Shown in pieces: positions 36,072-45,627 of a DNA stretch of 64,000 nucleotides (positions within the stretch are counted from its first letter, which is position 1; each line of letters begins with the position of its first letter). The stretch is from assembly GCA_963850765.1 (NCBI GenBank), contig CAWKMN010000005.1, forward strand, positions 1 through 64,000, in the 5' to 3' direction. A program made the position numbers and the translations under genes. The stretch is from CAWKMN01 sp963850765. Lineage in GTDB: Bacteria; Chloroflexota; Anaerolineae; Aggregatilineales; Aggregatilineaceae. Below the pieces are notes generated by a model. It saw only the letters and a program-made list of their open reading frames with translations. It ran no database searches and had not been told where the DNA came from.

Positions 36072-38107
36072 TTATCTTTCCCTACGGGCTGCCTGAAGAG
36101 TTCTTGCAGCGCGCGCCACGTGCGCAGCACTTCAGCCACCCCCCACGCCTGCGCGATGCAGCCGTGCGGAACATGGGGCGGATCGCCGTCGTAGATCTCG
36201 CTGATGCTGCCCAGCCCGTGATCGTACAGATGATTCGCCATCGGCTCAAGATAACTCAGCGCGATTCCCGTGTTCCCATAGACCCGGTAATGGGCGCTCA
36301 CGAAGGCCCCGATCAGCCAGGACCACGCGGTTCCCTGGTGATAGACGCTGTCGCGCTGCGCGCGGCTGCCGCCGTAATAGCCAATATAGTCGGTTTCGTC
36401 CGGGGCAAGACTGCGCAGCCCATACGAGATCACCAGCTCGCGCGCGCAGATATCGACGACGGCTTTCGCCTGTTCACCCTCAAGCAGCGGGAAAGCCAGC
36501 GACACGGCAAAGAGTCTGGTTGGGTCGCAGTGTCGGATCCTCGCCTTCCGGCCCATCGATCACGTCGTACAGATAGCCGCCGCTGTACCAGAAGCGGGCG
36601 CTAAAACTGGCGTAGGCGCGTTGGGCCATTTCGTGATACATGGTGGCATCGGCCGGATCGCCAAAGTCGTCCGCGAGCTCCGCGGCGATACGCAGGGCGT
36701 TGTACCACAGCGCGTTGATCTCCACGGGCTTGCCGATGCGCGGCGTCACCACCCAGTCTTCGATCTTCACGTCCATCCACGTGAGCTGCAAGCCCGGCTC
36801 GCCCGCGTACAGCAGCCCGTCGCTGGGATCCATGTGGATGTTGTAGCGCGTGCCGCTGATATGCCACTTCAGGATGTCGATCAGCACCGGGTAAAGCTCT
36901 TTAATCGCGGCACGATCGCGGCTGCACGCCTGCCAGCAGGCATAGACCGCCTGGAAATACCACAGCGTCGCATCGACCGTATTGTATTCTGGGGCCTGTC
37001 CGGCATCGGGAAACCGATTGGGCAGCATGCCCTGGTTGATGAAGCGCGCATAGGTTTGCAGGATAGCGGCGGCTTCATCCAAGCGCCCGGTGGCGAGGGT
37101 CAGGCCGGGCAGGGCGATCATCGTATCGCGGCCCCAATCGCTGAACCAGGGATAGCCGGCCAGGATGCTCTTGCCGGGCGTGCCGGCAATATCGCGGCTG
37201 ACGATGAACTGATCCGCCGCCAGCACAAACTGCCGGATCCAGTCGGGCGCGTCGGGTGGCAGCGCGGCCTGCTCGAGTAGTTGCTGCTGGCGCTGCTGTT
37301 CGGCCAGGAGCGCGTCGTGCCACGGGAGCGGGATCGCCTTCTTCGGCGGTGAAGATGACCGCCAGCGTGTTCCCCAGGTGCAGTTCCGCGTTGATGGTCG
37401 CGGCGGCGAACAGGTCTTCCTGGTTATCCTCGAGCCGCCTCTTTTCTCTTCGGCCAGGTGGAAGGACCACCACCATTCCGCGTCGGGGGTGATGGTGCCG
37501 CCGCTGCTCAGGATGCGGAAGGGGCGGCTGCGGCCCGGCGACCGCGATCGGGCCGGGTGCTGCACCTTCACCGCCTGTCCGCCCGGCCAGGGCGCGGGAC
37601 ATGACTCCACGCTCGACATGATAGCCGCCCTTGCGTCACGACATGATGATCGCGGTAGGTGCACAGCGGCTTGAGCACCATGCGGACGTTCGATGTGCCG
37701 CGTGCATAGGTGTAGGTCACGTAGGTCGTGTTCTGGCCGTGCGCCATCCAGATGCGCTGCACGATGCGCACGTCGCCCAACCCCCAGACAAACACCGGAA
37801 TCGTGCCTTCGAGGCGGAAGCTTTCCAGGTGGCGGTAGCCGTCGGGCAGCACCACGCCCGCCGCCCATTCGTGGGTCACCAGCGGCGAGCGCCGCCCATC
37901 GAGATCCACCCAGGCGTCGAGATTGGCGACCATCAGCGTGCGCCGCGTGGGCGGTTGGAGCGAGGCCGTCAGCAGGCTGTGATAGCGCCGGGTGCGTGCG
38001 CCGGCCAGCGACCCCATCGCATAGCCGCCGATGCCGTTGGTCACCAGCCATTCCCGGCGCAGCATCGCCTCCAGACTGCCGGTGATTTCGCGTCCGAAGT
38101 GGATCAT
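36072..38107 (-). CDS. Glycogen debranching enzyme, GH133 type (multiple frameshifts)
   Basis: About 675 residues spread over at least three frames. In order: GREITGSLEAMLRREWLVTNGIGGYA with RTRRYHSLL (N-terminal domain), a Pro/Arg-rich linker with SSGGTITPDAEWW, EDNQEDLFAAATINAELHLG, then the (alpha/alpha)6 domain: WFSDWGRDTMIALPGL, NRFPD, YNTVDATLWYF, WMDVKIEDWVVTPRIGKPVEINALWYNAL, and the C-terminal GYYGGSRAQRDSVYHQGTAWSWLIGAF. These are the signatures of amylo-alpha-1,6-glucosidase. Frames change near 37600, 37560, 37435, 37335 and 36520, and a further change near 36085 would give the TAA at 36072; without it the frame runs on into the next gene. ATG 38107 follows GGAGAG. A heavily mis-read or decayed gene. 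Confidence 0.82.
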
Positions 38108-38242
38108 GATGTTTTTGCTCTCCGCATATCGCAACACCCGCCCGAACAGGCTGGCTGCTTCGGGCGGGGAATAAGACCGGGTGTGGGAATGTGCTGCCGC
38201 GGTGGGCAGCGCGCATTCTTTGGCTGGTGGTCAGCCGCGCGT

Positions 38243-38557
38243 TTACTGCGAGTCCGGCGCGGTGTTGATCACGGAGTTATCCCCGCTGAAGGGGTTAGCC
38301 ACATAACGATCGGCATCCCAGTCGTTATGCCACTGGTTGCCGTTGATCAGGTAGCGGAACTGATAATCACGGTTGGGTTCCAGTTCGACCGACGCTTTGA
38401 ATTTGCCATTTTTGAGCCGGTCCATTGGCGTGGTGGTTTCGTCCCAGTTGTTGAAGTCACCTACCACGAAGGCGGACTCCGCATCGGCAGCCAGGGCATC
38501 GGGCAGGGTAAAGTCAACCTTGACCTTGCCGCTCTTGAGATAACGCTTTTTGAACAT
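38243..38557 (-). CDS. Stand-alone CBM48 (isoamylase early-set) protein
   Basis: 104 residues, essentially one glycogen-binding CBM48/AMPK-beta-type domain: VDFTLPDALAADAESAFVVGDFNNW, then KFKASVELEPNRDYQFRYLING with the aromatic and Lys/Asn residues that hold the glucan, and NPFSGDNSVI. It has no catalytic domain. AAGGAGGAT lies six bases before the ATG. It sits 135 bases upstream of the debranching enzyme on the same strand, so it may target that enzyme, or a partner, to glycogen. Confidence 0.88.
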   Translation of the reverse strand: MFKKRYLKSGKVKVDFTLPDALAADAESAFVVGDFNNWDETTTPMDRLKNGKFKASVELEPNRDYQFRYLINGNQWHNDWDADRYVANPFSGDNSVINTAPDSQ

Positions 38558-38664
38558 AGATGATCCTCCTTGTGCAAGCGGGCTTGCCTACCGATATTCT
38601 ACCATTATTCCCAGTCAGCACCAGCCAGCGATCTGCACAGAGAAGGCGGGCGAGGACTGGGAAA

Positions 38665-38673
38665 TGCTATAAT
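38665..38673 (+). promoter_or_regulatory. Extended -10 promoter of the esterase gene
   Basis: TGC-TATAAT, 51 bases before the ATG at 38725; an excellent -10 with the TGn extension and no clear -35. Confidence 0.6.
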
Positions 38674-38724
38674 GGCCTTAACACATATCAAGAGATTAGC
38701 GCAAGAGGAGAAGGAGAGCACGCG

Positions 38725-39931
38725 ATGCGAAAACTGATGGCGCTGCTGTGGAGCAGCGTGTCGGTGGTATCCGGGCTGCTGGGTGAGCTGCCATCCGTGC
38801 CGGCGCTGTCGTATCCCCGGCTGGCGACGGCGCAGGTGGTCGCTTCGGAGGATTTTATCGTCGGGCTGCTGGCGGGGATCGTGGGCGTCTGGAAAGGGAT
38901 GCGCGCGCGGAGCGGCTGGGCGATCCTGCTGGGGCTGATCGGGATCGGGCTGGGCGCGCGCCGGCTGGTGCGGCGTGAAATGACTAACGAGCTTCTGTCC
39001 GATGCGATGCGGGATGGGCTGGGGCCGGGCTGGCAGCGTGAGATCCGCCCGAGGTCCACCGCCAGTTTGGGCAGGCGCATCGAGCCGACCTGTTGGGACC
39101 GCTGCGCACGCTGCCTCGCCTGGGGGTGCGTGAAACGCGCGATGTGTTGTTCGCCGCGCCGGGTGGATATCCGCTGCGGCTGGATATCTACCAGCCAAAA
39201 GAGGCAGCCGGTGGGCGTCCTGCGGTGATCGTCGTCCATGGCGGGGTGTGGCTCCAGGGGGACAAGAGTTCTACGGGTTCGGGCTGCATGACCGCTGGCT
39301 GGCGGCACAGGGATATGTCGTGTTCGACATCCAGTACCGGCTGGCCGGGCGCTGGCCCGCGCCCCTGGCGGATGTCAAATGCGCGATCCGTTGGGTGAAA
39401 GCCAACGCCGCCCGTTACGACGCTGATCCGGCGCAGGTGGCGCTGCTGGGACGGTCGGTGGGTGGCTTTCTGGCGCTGATGGCTGCATACACGGCCAACA
39501 ATCCCGATTTCCCGGCGGGCTGCTTCGAGAAGTCCAAGGTCGATGAGAGCGTGCAGGCCGTGATCGCCACCGGGCCGCCCACCGATCTGCGCCTGTGGAT
39601 GGCCGAACAGGGCAGCGCCATCGAACAGCTTCTGGTGGGGCTGTCGCATGAGGTGCCGGCGATCTACGACGACATAACGCCGGTTGCGCAGGTGCGGCCC
39701 GGTTTGCCCCCGACACTCATCATTCACGGCCAGCGTGACCAAACGGTGCCGCACGCCCATGCCGAGATCCTGGCGAACCGGCTGCAAGCGTCGGGAGTTC
39801 CCAATGTGCTGCTGTCGGTTCCGTGGGGACGGCATGGGGTGGATGCTTTTCTGGTTGGGCTGACCGCGCCCATGATCCAGTATGACATCGACCGATTCCT
39901 GGCATGGGCATTCCATCGCCACGTCGAATGA
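38725..39931 (+). CDS. Membrane-anchored alpha/beta-hydrolase (esterase), two frameshifts
   Basis: About 400 residues from three frame segments joined near 39055 and 39263. The N-terminus has two hydrophobic helices (MALLWSSVSVVSGLLGELP, FIVGLLAGIVGVWKGM plus SGWAILLGLIGIGLGARRL). The hydrolase domain begins at LRLDIYQP and shows the oxyanion HGGVW, the nucleophile elbow GRSVGG, the acid in IHGQRDQTVP and the His in WGRHGVDAF, as in BD-FAE/Abhydrolase_3 esterases. The substrate is unknown. ATG 38725 follows AGGAGAAGGAGAG. The joins need one base each and leave a continuous family profile, so sequence error is likely. Confidence 0.78.
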
Positions 39932-39996
39932 TGGTGGGGGGCGGTCACGCTCTGGTCACGGCGAACAGGTAAGTTTAGCCATAGAAACGTTTGAAA

Positions 39997-40185
39997 AGCT
40001 TTACCTCACCCCCGGCGTGCGTCCCCTTCGGGGCTGCACGTTTCCCCCTCTCCACGCGCGGAGAGGGGGAGCTGGTACGCCTGGCAAGTCCCCCTCTCTA
40101 ACTCGGTTGGAGAGGGGGATGCCGACCGAAAGTCGGACGGGGGTGAGGCCGACTGTAAACTGACAACTGTCAACTGATAACTCTA
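39997..40185. repeat. CCCTCTCC palindromes and ACTGACAACTG repeat
   Basis: CCCCCTCTCCACGCGCGGAGAGGGGG and CCCCCTCTCTAACTCGGTTGGAGAGGGGG palindromes, GCCGACCGAAAGTCGGACGGGGG (also at 13518), then AACTGACAACTGTCAACTGATAACT. No gene visible. Confidence 0.65.
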
Positions 40186-40216
40186 CACACTGAAGCGACC
40201 TACGAGGATACGACGA

Positions 40217-41533
40217 ATGACGCAACGGTTTGTGATGGGGACGATCCCGATAGGACTGGCGGTGCTGCTGGTGGTGGCGAGCGTGCTGACGCCGCTGGCG
40301 AGCGCCGATGATCAGATACCCGGTCCGAATATTCCGGCGGCGGATCGGGCGCCGGACGCGGAGAGCGGGTGGGCGGACGCGGCGCGGCAGACGCAGAACA
40401 GCGCGGAGTGGTCCATCGGCGAGATGACCTTCCAGAGCAATTACCCTAACGGCTTTACCTTCACGGTCGAAGCGTCCAGCAGCGGCGGGGCGATTGCCAG
40501 CGCCCGCGTGGAATGGACCCACCGCGCCAACCGGCCGGGAGAGCCCAAGCAGGTCATCCGCGAAACGGGCACCGTCGATCCAGGCACCGGCCTGATCACG
40601 GCCGTATGGGCCCCGGAGCAGTCGTCTGCGGTACCGCCGTGGGTGGGCGTAAACTACCAGTGGCGGCTGCGGGACGAAGCCGGGAACGAATTCCTCACCG
40701 AACCGGCTTTTGCCGAATACGAAGATCACTCGAAAGCCTGGGATCGTCATGAGAGCGACGAGGTGATCGTGTTCTCGTCGGGCTTGCAGGATAACATCGG
40801 CGAGTTGGTGGTCGATGCGATGGACCGGCAGCGCCAGAAATACCTGGACGGCTGGGGTGCGCTGCTGCCGTATCGCCCGCGCGTGATTCTGTTCGGCAGC
40901 CTGGACGACTGGCTGGAATGGCAGATCGGCCACCAGGATACGACCGGCCTGGGCACGATCACGGTGGGCCTGACGAGCGATGTCTGGGGCGGGACGGTGC
41001 AGGTGCTTTTTGGCTCGCTCGATGATCTGGCCTACGGCATTGTCGTACACGAGGTCGAGCACCTGTACCAATACGAGTTTCTCTCGCGGCGGGTGGCGTT
41101 CACGCCGGGCTGGTTCCGGGAGGGTGACGCTACCTTTTACCAGATGGACGAGAGCACCCTGAACTACGCGATGAACTATGTCGACTACATGGTGTCAACC
41201 AACACCCTGCCGCTCCTGCTGCAAGGCCACGGTCCATCGGTGGGCGGCGACGATGCCCTGGACGGCTATTATGTCGGTTATACGTTCTTCAAGTGGATAG
41301 ACGAGAAGTATGGTATCGAGATGCACCGCCACATCATGGAGTTGATGGCTCAGGATCTGCCGTTCACCGAGATCTTCGAGCAGGCGCTTGGGATGAGCAT
41401 CACCGAGATCGAAAGCGCGTGGCGGATCTGGCTCGGCGCATCGCCTGACGCGCCCACGCTGGCCCCCACCTGGACGCCGCCGCCCATCTGGAATGGGCTG
41501 CCGACGGCGACTCCGTTTGTGTTCGGCAAGTAG
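40217..41533 (+). CDS. Secreted MA-like (gluzincin) metallopeptidase
   Basis: 438 residues. A signal peptide (LAVLLVVASVLTPLASA) is followed by a beta-rich domain (about 60-170, FTVEASSSGGAIASARVEW, then YQWRLRDEAGNEFLTEP), then a peptidase domain with zinc ligands His278 and His282 and catalytic Glu279 in HEVEHLYQYEF and the third ligand Glu302 in WFREGDATFYQ. This is the Peptidase_MA_2 pattern. The C-terminus is Pro/Thr-rich (TLAPTWTPPP). It probably acts at the cell surface on proteins. The ATG has ACGAGGA about ten bases upstream. No operon partner. Confidence 0.85.
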   Translation: MTQRFVMGTIPIGLAVLLVVASVLTPLASADDQIPGPNIPAADRAPDAESGWADAARQTQNSAEWSIGEMTFQSNYPNGFTFTVEASSSGGAIASARVEWTHRANRPGEPKQVIRETGTVDPGTGLITAVWAPEQSSAVPPWVGVNYQWRLRDEAGNEFLTEPAFAEYEDHSKAWDRHESDEVIVFSSGLQDNIGELVVDAMDRQRQKYLDGWGALLPYRPRVILFGSLDDWLEWQIGHQDTTGLGTITVGLTSDVWGGTVQVLFGSLDDLAYGIVVHEVEHLYQYEFLSRRVAFTPGWFREGDATFYQMDESTLNYAMNYVDYMVSTNTLPLLLQGHGPSVGGDDALDGYYVGYTFFKWIDEKYGIEMHRHIMELMAQDLPFTEIFEQALGMSITEIESAWRIWLGASPDAPTLAPTWTPPPIWNGLPTATPFVFGK

Positions 41534-41720
41534 CAGGTAGCGGTCAGCGATCAGCTTCAGCGGTCAGCTTAACCTCACCCCTGGCGAGCGTCCCGCAAGC
41601 GGGCTGCTTGCTTGCGCTCTTTCATCCTTGGGGATTTATGCGGTATCGGGGCACATGAATGGAATGTAGGGGCCCGCCGGGTCGCCCAGGGCGGGTTTGT
41701 TAACCCGCCCCTACAAGAAT
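41534..41720. repeat. AGCGGTCAGC repeat and a 50-bp GTAGGGGCG palindrome
   Basis: GGTAGCGGTCAGCGATCAGC (41531-41552) and GTAGGGGCCCGCCGGGTCGCCCAGGGCGGGTTTGTTAACCCGCCCCTAC (41667-41715 in part), the mirror arrangement of the unit at 21112. Confidence 0.65.
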
Positions 41721-41774
41721 ATGCGATCATGTGTCAGTCTAGATCAGGGCCGTTCACGGTCCTTGCGGTAAATA

Positions 41775-41797
41775 GCCGGGGTCTTGAAGGCCCCGGC
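41775..41797 (-). terminator. Hairpin after the phosphohexomutase gene
   Basis: GCCGGGG (41775-41781) pairs with CCCCGGC (41791-41797) just beyond the stop at 41803 on the minus strand; only a weak T-rich stretch follows (TATTTA). Confidence 0.4.
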
Positions 41798-41802
41798 GAT
41801 CT

Positions 41803-43221
41803 TCAGGCGCTGAACACCTCGATTTGCTTGAGCAGCGGATCCCGATTCACCTGCGGGTAGTCATCCAGCAGCGCGTAAAAGCGCTTCATATAGTCCACCA
41901 ACTGCGGGAGGGTGTGCGCCTCGAACCGCATCGTGATCGCCGGCTGCGTGTTGCTGGCGCGGACCAGCCCCCAGCCGTCCTCGAAGATCGCACGCGCGCC
42001 GTCCACGGTAATGACCTCGAATTTGTCCTGAAGCCGGTCGCGCACGGCGTCGATGATCTTGAATTTCACATCGTCCGGCGCGGCCATAATGATCTCAGGG
42101 GTGGCGGGCATGGTCGGCATTTCGCCTAGCATCTGCGAGAGTGTCTTGTCGGTCTTGCTGAAGATTTCCAGCGTCTTGAGCGCGACGAGCGGCGCATCGT
42201 CAAACCCGTAATAGTTCTCCCCGATGAAGATATGCCCGCTGACCTCGCCGCCCAGCGGGGAGCCGATCTCGTTCATCTTGGCTTTCATCAGGCTGTGGCC
42301 GGACTTCCACATGACCGGCGTGCCGCTGCTGTCGCGGATAATGTCGGGGAGCACCTGGCTGGCCTTCACGTCAAAGACGATCGACGATCCCGGCATGCGG
42401 GTCAGCAGGTCGCGGGCCAGCAGCGCCAGCAGCCGGTCGGCGGCAACGTGATGCCCGTGCTCGTCGATCACGCCGCAGCGATCCGCGTCGCCGTCAAACG
42501 CGATGCCAAAGTCCGCGCCGTGCTGGATCACGGCCGCTTCGAGATCTTTCGTCAGTTCGGGATCTTCGGGGTTGGGCAGGTGGTTGGGGAAGGTGCCGTC
42601 CGGTTCGCAGAACAGGCAGATAACCTCAACACCGAGCGATTCCATCACCGGCGGGACATACGCGCCGCTCAGCCCGTTGCCGGAATCGACCACGACCTTG
42701 AGCTTGTGGCTGCCCAGACGGACCTTGCTCTTGACCGTCTCCATGTGCTCGTGGATCATGCTGTAATCTTTAGCCCGGCTGCCGGTTCCTGCCTCGAAGT
42801 CGTCGCTCTGGATCAGCTTGAGGAGCGCCTGGATCTGCTCGTCCGCCAGGGCCAGCTTGCCATAGGCCATTTTGATCCCGTTGAATTTGGTCGTCAGGTG
42901 GCTGCCCGTCACCATGATCCCACCGGCGGCGGCATGTGATGCGGATGCAAAGTACACGGTAGGGGTCATGACGGGGCCGATGTCGGTCACTTTGAGCCCG
43001 GTGCTCAGAATGCCCTCGATCACCGCGTCCTTGAGCGGGGGTGTTGAGAGCCGGTTGTCGCCACCGACGAAGACCTGCTTGATCTCCAGGTTGCGCTGTA
43101 CATAGGTGCCATAGGCCTGACCAACCAGCCGCGCCAGACGAGGCGTAAGCTGGGGATTATCGCCCTCAACCGTGCCGCGGATGTCATATTTTCGGAATAT
43201 TTCGGTGGGAACCTGCGCCAT
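41803..43221 (-). CDS. Phosphomannomutase/phosphoglucomutase
   Basis: 472 residues, alpha-D-phosphohexomutase family, which interconverts hexose 1- and 6-phosphates. The active serine is in MVTGSHLTTKFNGIK (where P. aeruginosa AlgC-type enzymes have TGSHNPPDYNG), the Mg loop is FDGDADRCG, the sugar loop GEVSGHIF and the phosphate-binding loop RASNTQPAI. FRKYDIRG at the start is typical of the class. ATG 43221 follows AGGAGG. A second, smaller paralogue is at 59184. It may feed glycogen (with glgC) and cell-wall precursors. The loss of the Asn-Pro after the catalytic Ser-His is shared by both paralogues. Confidence 0.88.
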   Translation of the reverse strand: MAQVPTEIFRKYDIRGTVEGDNPQLTPRLARLVGQAYGTYVQRNLEIKQVFVGGDNRLSTPPLKDAVIEGILSTGLKVTDIGPVMTPTVYFASASHAAAGGIMVTGSHLTTKFNGIKMAYGKLALADEQIQALLKLIQSDDFEAGTGSRAKDYSMIHEHMETVKSKVRLGSHKLKVVVDSGNGLSGAYVPPVMESLGVEVICLFCEPDGTFPNHLPNPEDPELTKDLEAAVIQHGADFGIAFDGDADRCGVIDEHGHHVAADRLLALLARDLLTRMPGSSIVFDVKASQVLPDIIRDSSGTPVMWKSGHSLMKAKMNEIGSPLGGEVSGHIFIGENYYGFDDAPLVALKTLEIFSKTDKTLSQMLGEMPTMPATPEIIMAAPDDVKFKIIDAVRDRLQDKFEVITVDGARAIFEDGWGLVRASNTQPAITMRFEAHTLPQLVDYMKRFYALLDDYPQVNRDPLLKQIEVFSA

Positions 43222-43398
43222 GAAACCCTCCTGAAATCGCATAAAGATAATCCTGATTTGCATTATACACTGTCCGGGACATTCGAGGTATGCGAGGTTG
43301 AGCGGCGCGAAACCCGCTGTGGTATCCCCCCGGCGTGTGTGGCAAAACGCGCACAGATAAGTGTTTGATGAATTCCTGCCGGAACCCGGCGTCCGTGG

Positions 43399-43404
43399 TA
43401 TAAT
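43399..43404 (+). promoter_or_regulatory. -10 box of mreB
   Basis: TATAAT, 36 bases before the mreB TTG start and between the divergent hexomutase and mreB genes; no clear -35. Confidence 0.5.
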
Positions 43405-43440
43405 GCCCCGCTGACATGCGAATTAGGAGAGAGCGATACC

Positions 43441-44505
43441 TTGGTTAGCCCGCTGGATTGGCTTTTGGGCCTTTTTTCGCTGGATATTGGCATTGATCTC
43501 GGTACCGCGAACACGCTGGTCAGTGTGCGGGGCAAAGGGATCGTGATCAATGAGCCGTCATATGTGGCAATTGAGCGCAAGACGCGCCGCCCGATCAGCG
43601 TGGGGCGGGAAGCCAAGGAGATGTTCGGCAAAACGCCCACCTCGAAGTTCATGGTGGTGCGACCCCTGCGCGACGGCGTGATCAGCGAGTTTGAGATCAC
43701 CGAGGCGATGCTCGACTATTTTATCCGCAAGGCACACGAGCAAAGCTGGGTGCCGATCCCGCGCCCGCGTGTGGTGGTGGGGATTCCATCGGGCGTGACC
43801 GAGGTCGAGAAGCGCGCCGTCTACGACGCGACGATCAGCGCCGGGGCGCGCGAAGCCTTCCTGATCGAGGAGCCGGTCGCGGCGGCGATTGGCGCGGGTC
43901 TGCCCATTCAGGAGACGCGCGGCAGCATGGTCGTGGACATCGGCGGCGGTACGACCGAGGTCGCTATCTTCTCGCTGGGCGGGATCGTGATCAGCCGCTC
44001 GATCCGCGTGGCCGGCGACGAGATGGACGAAGACATCGTGCAGTACATGCGCTCCAAGTACAACCTGCTGATCGGCGAGCGCACCGCTGAGCGCGCCAAG
44101 ATCGAGATCGGCTCGGCCTATCCGCTGCCCGAGGAGCGCACGCTGGTGCTGCGCGGGCGCAACCTGATCACCGGCCTGCCCGAAGCGGTCGAGGTCTCCT
44201 CGATCGAACTGCGCGAGGCGCTCAGTCCCTCGGTCGGCATCGTGATCGACACGATCCGCGATGCGCTGGACGAAACGCCGCCGGAACTGGTCGCGGACCT
44301 GATGGAGTTGGGGATCTGTATGGCGGGCGGCGGAAGCCAACTCAAGGGTCTGTGTGAGCGTGTCGCGGACGAAGTGAACGTGCGCGTGTGGCTGGCGGAA
44401 GACTCGATGACGTGCGTGGCACGTGGAGCCGGGCGCATCCTCGAAGATTACGACAACCTGCGCTCGCTGCTGGCCGGGTTAGAGCGCGGCTCGACGCAGC
44501 ATTAG
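43441..44505 (+). CDS. mreB: Rod-shape-determining protein MreB
   Basis: 354 residues, bacterial actin. The ATP-binding motifs are IDLGTANTLV (phosphate 1), MVVDIGGGTTEVA (phosphate 2) and MAGGGSQLKG (adenosine). A N-terminal LDWLLGLFSLDI stretch may form the amphipathic membrane helix, and EERTLVLRGRNLITGLP is characteristic. It directs the lateral-wall synthesis machinery. The start is TTG 43441, with AGGAGAGAG upstream. A hairpin terminator follows at 44549, with a new promoter for mreC behind it, so mreB may be expressed in excess of the rest. Confidence 0.96.
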   Translation: MVSPLDWLLGLFSLDIGIDLGTANTLVSVRGKGIVINEPSYVAIERKTRRPISVGREAKEMFGKTPTSKFMVVRPLRDGVISEFEITEAMLDYFIRKAHEQSWVPIPRPRVVVGIPSGVTEVEKRAVYDATISAGAREAFLIEEPVAAAIGAGLPIQETRGSMVVDIGGGTTEVAIFSLGGIVISRSIRVAGDEMDEDIVQYMRSKYNLLIGERTAERAKIEIGSAYPLPEERTLVLRGRNLITGLPEAVEVSSIELREALSPSVGIVIDTIRDALDETPPELVADLMELGICMAGGGSQLKGLCERVADEVNVRVWLAEDSMTCVARGAGRILEDYDNLRSLLAGLERGSTQH

Positions 44506-44545
44506 TTTGTTGGTTACTGGTTGGTGGTTATTGGTGATTGGTCAT
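44506..44545. repeat. GT-rich repeat arm
   Basis: TTGGTTACTGGTTGGTGGTTATTGG; the same simple vocabulary as the arms at 1806 and 45487. Confidence 0.5.
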
Positions 44546-44548
44546 GAC

Positions 44549-44578
44549 TGCCCCGGATCAGTGGTTCGGGGCATTTTG
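44549..44578 (+). terminator. Terminator after mreB
   Basis: TGCCCCG (44549-44555) pairs with CGGGGCA (44567-44573), followed by TTTTG. Confidence 0.7.
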
Positions 44579-44588
44579 TCGAGTGGGG

Positions 44589-44594
44589 TATAAT
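44589..44594 (+). promoter_or_regulatory. -10 box of mreC
   Basis: TATAAT lies 39 bases before the mreC GTG and directly after the mreB terminator. Confidence 0.5.
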
Positions 44595-44632
44595 GCCGGG
44601 CAGAGGCAAGTTGGTGCACGGAGGGCCAGTTC

Positions 44633-45481
44633 GTGCCGCGTAGTGGCCGCGTCTTTTCGTTCGTGATGACGATGGTGCTCGTCTCGCTGCTGATCTTCTT
44701 CAGCGTGCGCGGCTCTCTGGAGCCGGTTGAGGCGGCGCTGTCGGTCCCGCTGGACTTCTTGCAGCGCTTGTTTGGCGGGGCCACCCGCAGCACCAGCGGC
44801 TTTGTCGATGATGTATCCGAATACCGGCGGCTGCGCCAGCGCAACAAGGATCTCGAAGAAGCGGCCGCGATCTATCAGGCGGAACTGGCGCAGCTGCGCG
44901 AGAAGGCATTGGATTACGACCGGCTGGCCGCGCTGCTCGATTATGATCGCTTCAGCCCGGAAGATCAGGAGTTCGTGACCTGCAACGTCATCGGCACCGA
45001 CAGCACCGGCTTCGTGACCGCGATCCGCATCGACTGCGGGCGGCGTGACGGCCTGACCCGGCTCGACCCGGTGCTGACGGAACTCGGGCTGGTGGGTCGC
45101 ATCACAGAGCTTTCCGCCACAGGATCGGAAGTGCTGCTCGTTACCGATCCCAACAGCCGGGTCAATGCGCGGCTTCAGACCACGCGTGCGGATGGTGTCG
45201 TGATCGGGCAGGTCGGCGGCGACCTGTTGATGTCCTTTATTCCGGTTGATGCTCAGGTGCGCGAAGGGGATCTCGTGATGACGAACGGCCTGGGCCAGAC
45301 CCTGCCCGCCGATCTGATCGTGGGGCGGGTGTTGAGCGTGGCGCTGGCCGAAAACGAGCTTTACCAGGAAGCGCGCGTGCGCAGTCTGGTGGAGTTTAAC
45401 CGGCTGGAGATCGTGCAGGTGTTGATCAATTTCGAGCCGGTGGATCTGTCGGTCTTCGAGGAAGAAGAAACAGCCCCCTGA
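44633..45481 (+). CDS. mreC: Rod-shape-determining protein MreC
   Basis: 282 residues. One N-terminal TM helix (VMTMVLVSLLIFFSV), a coiled coil (about 68-95, YRRLRQRNKDLEEAAAIYQAELAQLR), then the paired beta barrels of MreC with VIGTDSTGFVTAIRIDCGRRDGL, GLVGRI, VLLVTDPNSRVNARL and GDLVMTNGLG. It bridges MreB to PBP2 in the periplasm or outer space. The GTG start has ACGGAGG seven bases upstream. mreD and mrdA follow on the same strand. Confidence 0.94.
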   Translation: MPRSGRVFSFVMTMVLVSLLIFFSVRGSLEPVEAALSVPLDFLQRLFGGATRSTSGFVDDVSEYRRLRQRNKDLEEAAAIYQAELAQLREKALDYDRLAALLDYDRFSPEDQEFVTCNVIGTDSTGFVTAIRIDCGRRDGLTRLDPVLTELGLVGRITELSATGSEVLLVTDPNSRVNARLQTTRADGVVIGQVGGDLLMSFIPVDAQVREGDLVMTNGLGQTLPADLIVGRVLSVALAENELYQEARVRSLVEFNRLEIVQVLINFEPVDLSVFEEEETAP

Positions 45482-45482
45482 T

Positions 45483-45606
45483 CCTTGTGATTGGTTATTG
45501 GTGATTAGTTGTTGGTTATTGGTAACGCCGAACCGGCTCTGTTACGAGCAAGAAAATCGATACCAGCGTCCCAAAACTAATAACCAAAAACTAACGACCA
45601 ACAACT
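45483..45606. repeat. Inverted pair of GT-rich arms between mreC and mreD
   Basis: TTGGTTATTGGTGATTAGTTG (45488-45508 in part) faces AACTAATAACCAAAAACTAACGACC (45572-45596 in part), giving a long imperfect hairpin within the mre cluster. Confidence 0.65.
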
Positions 45607-45627
45607 ACTGAAAGCTGATGGCACCTT

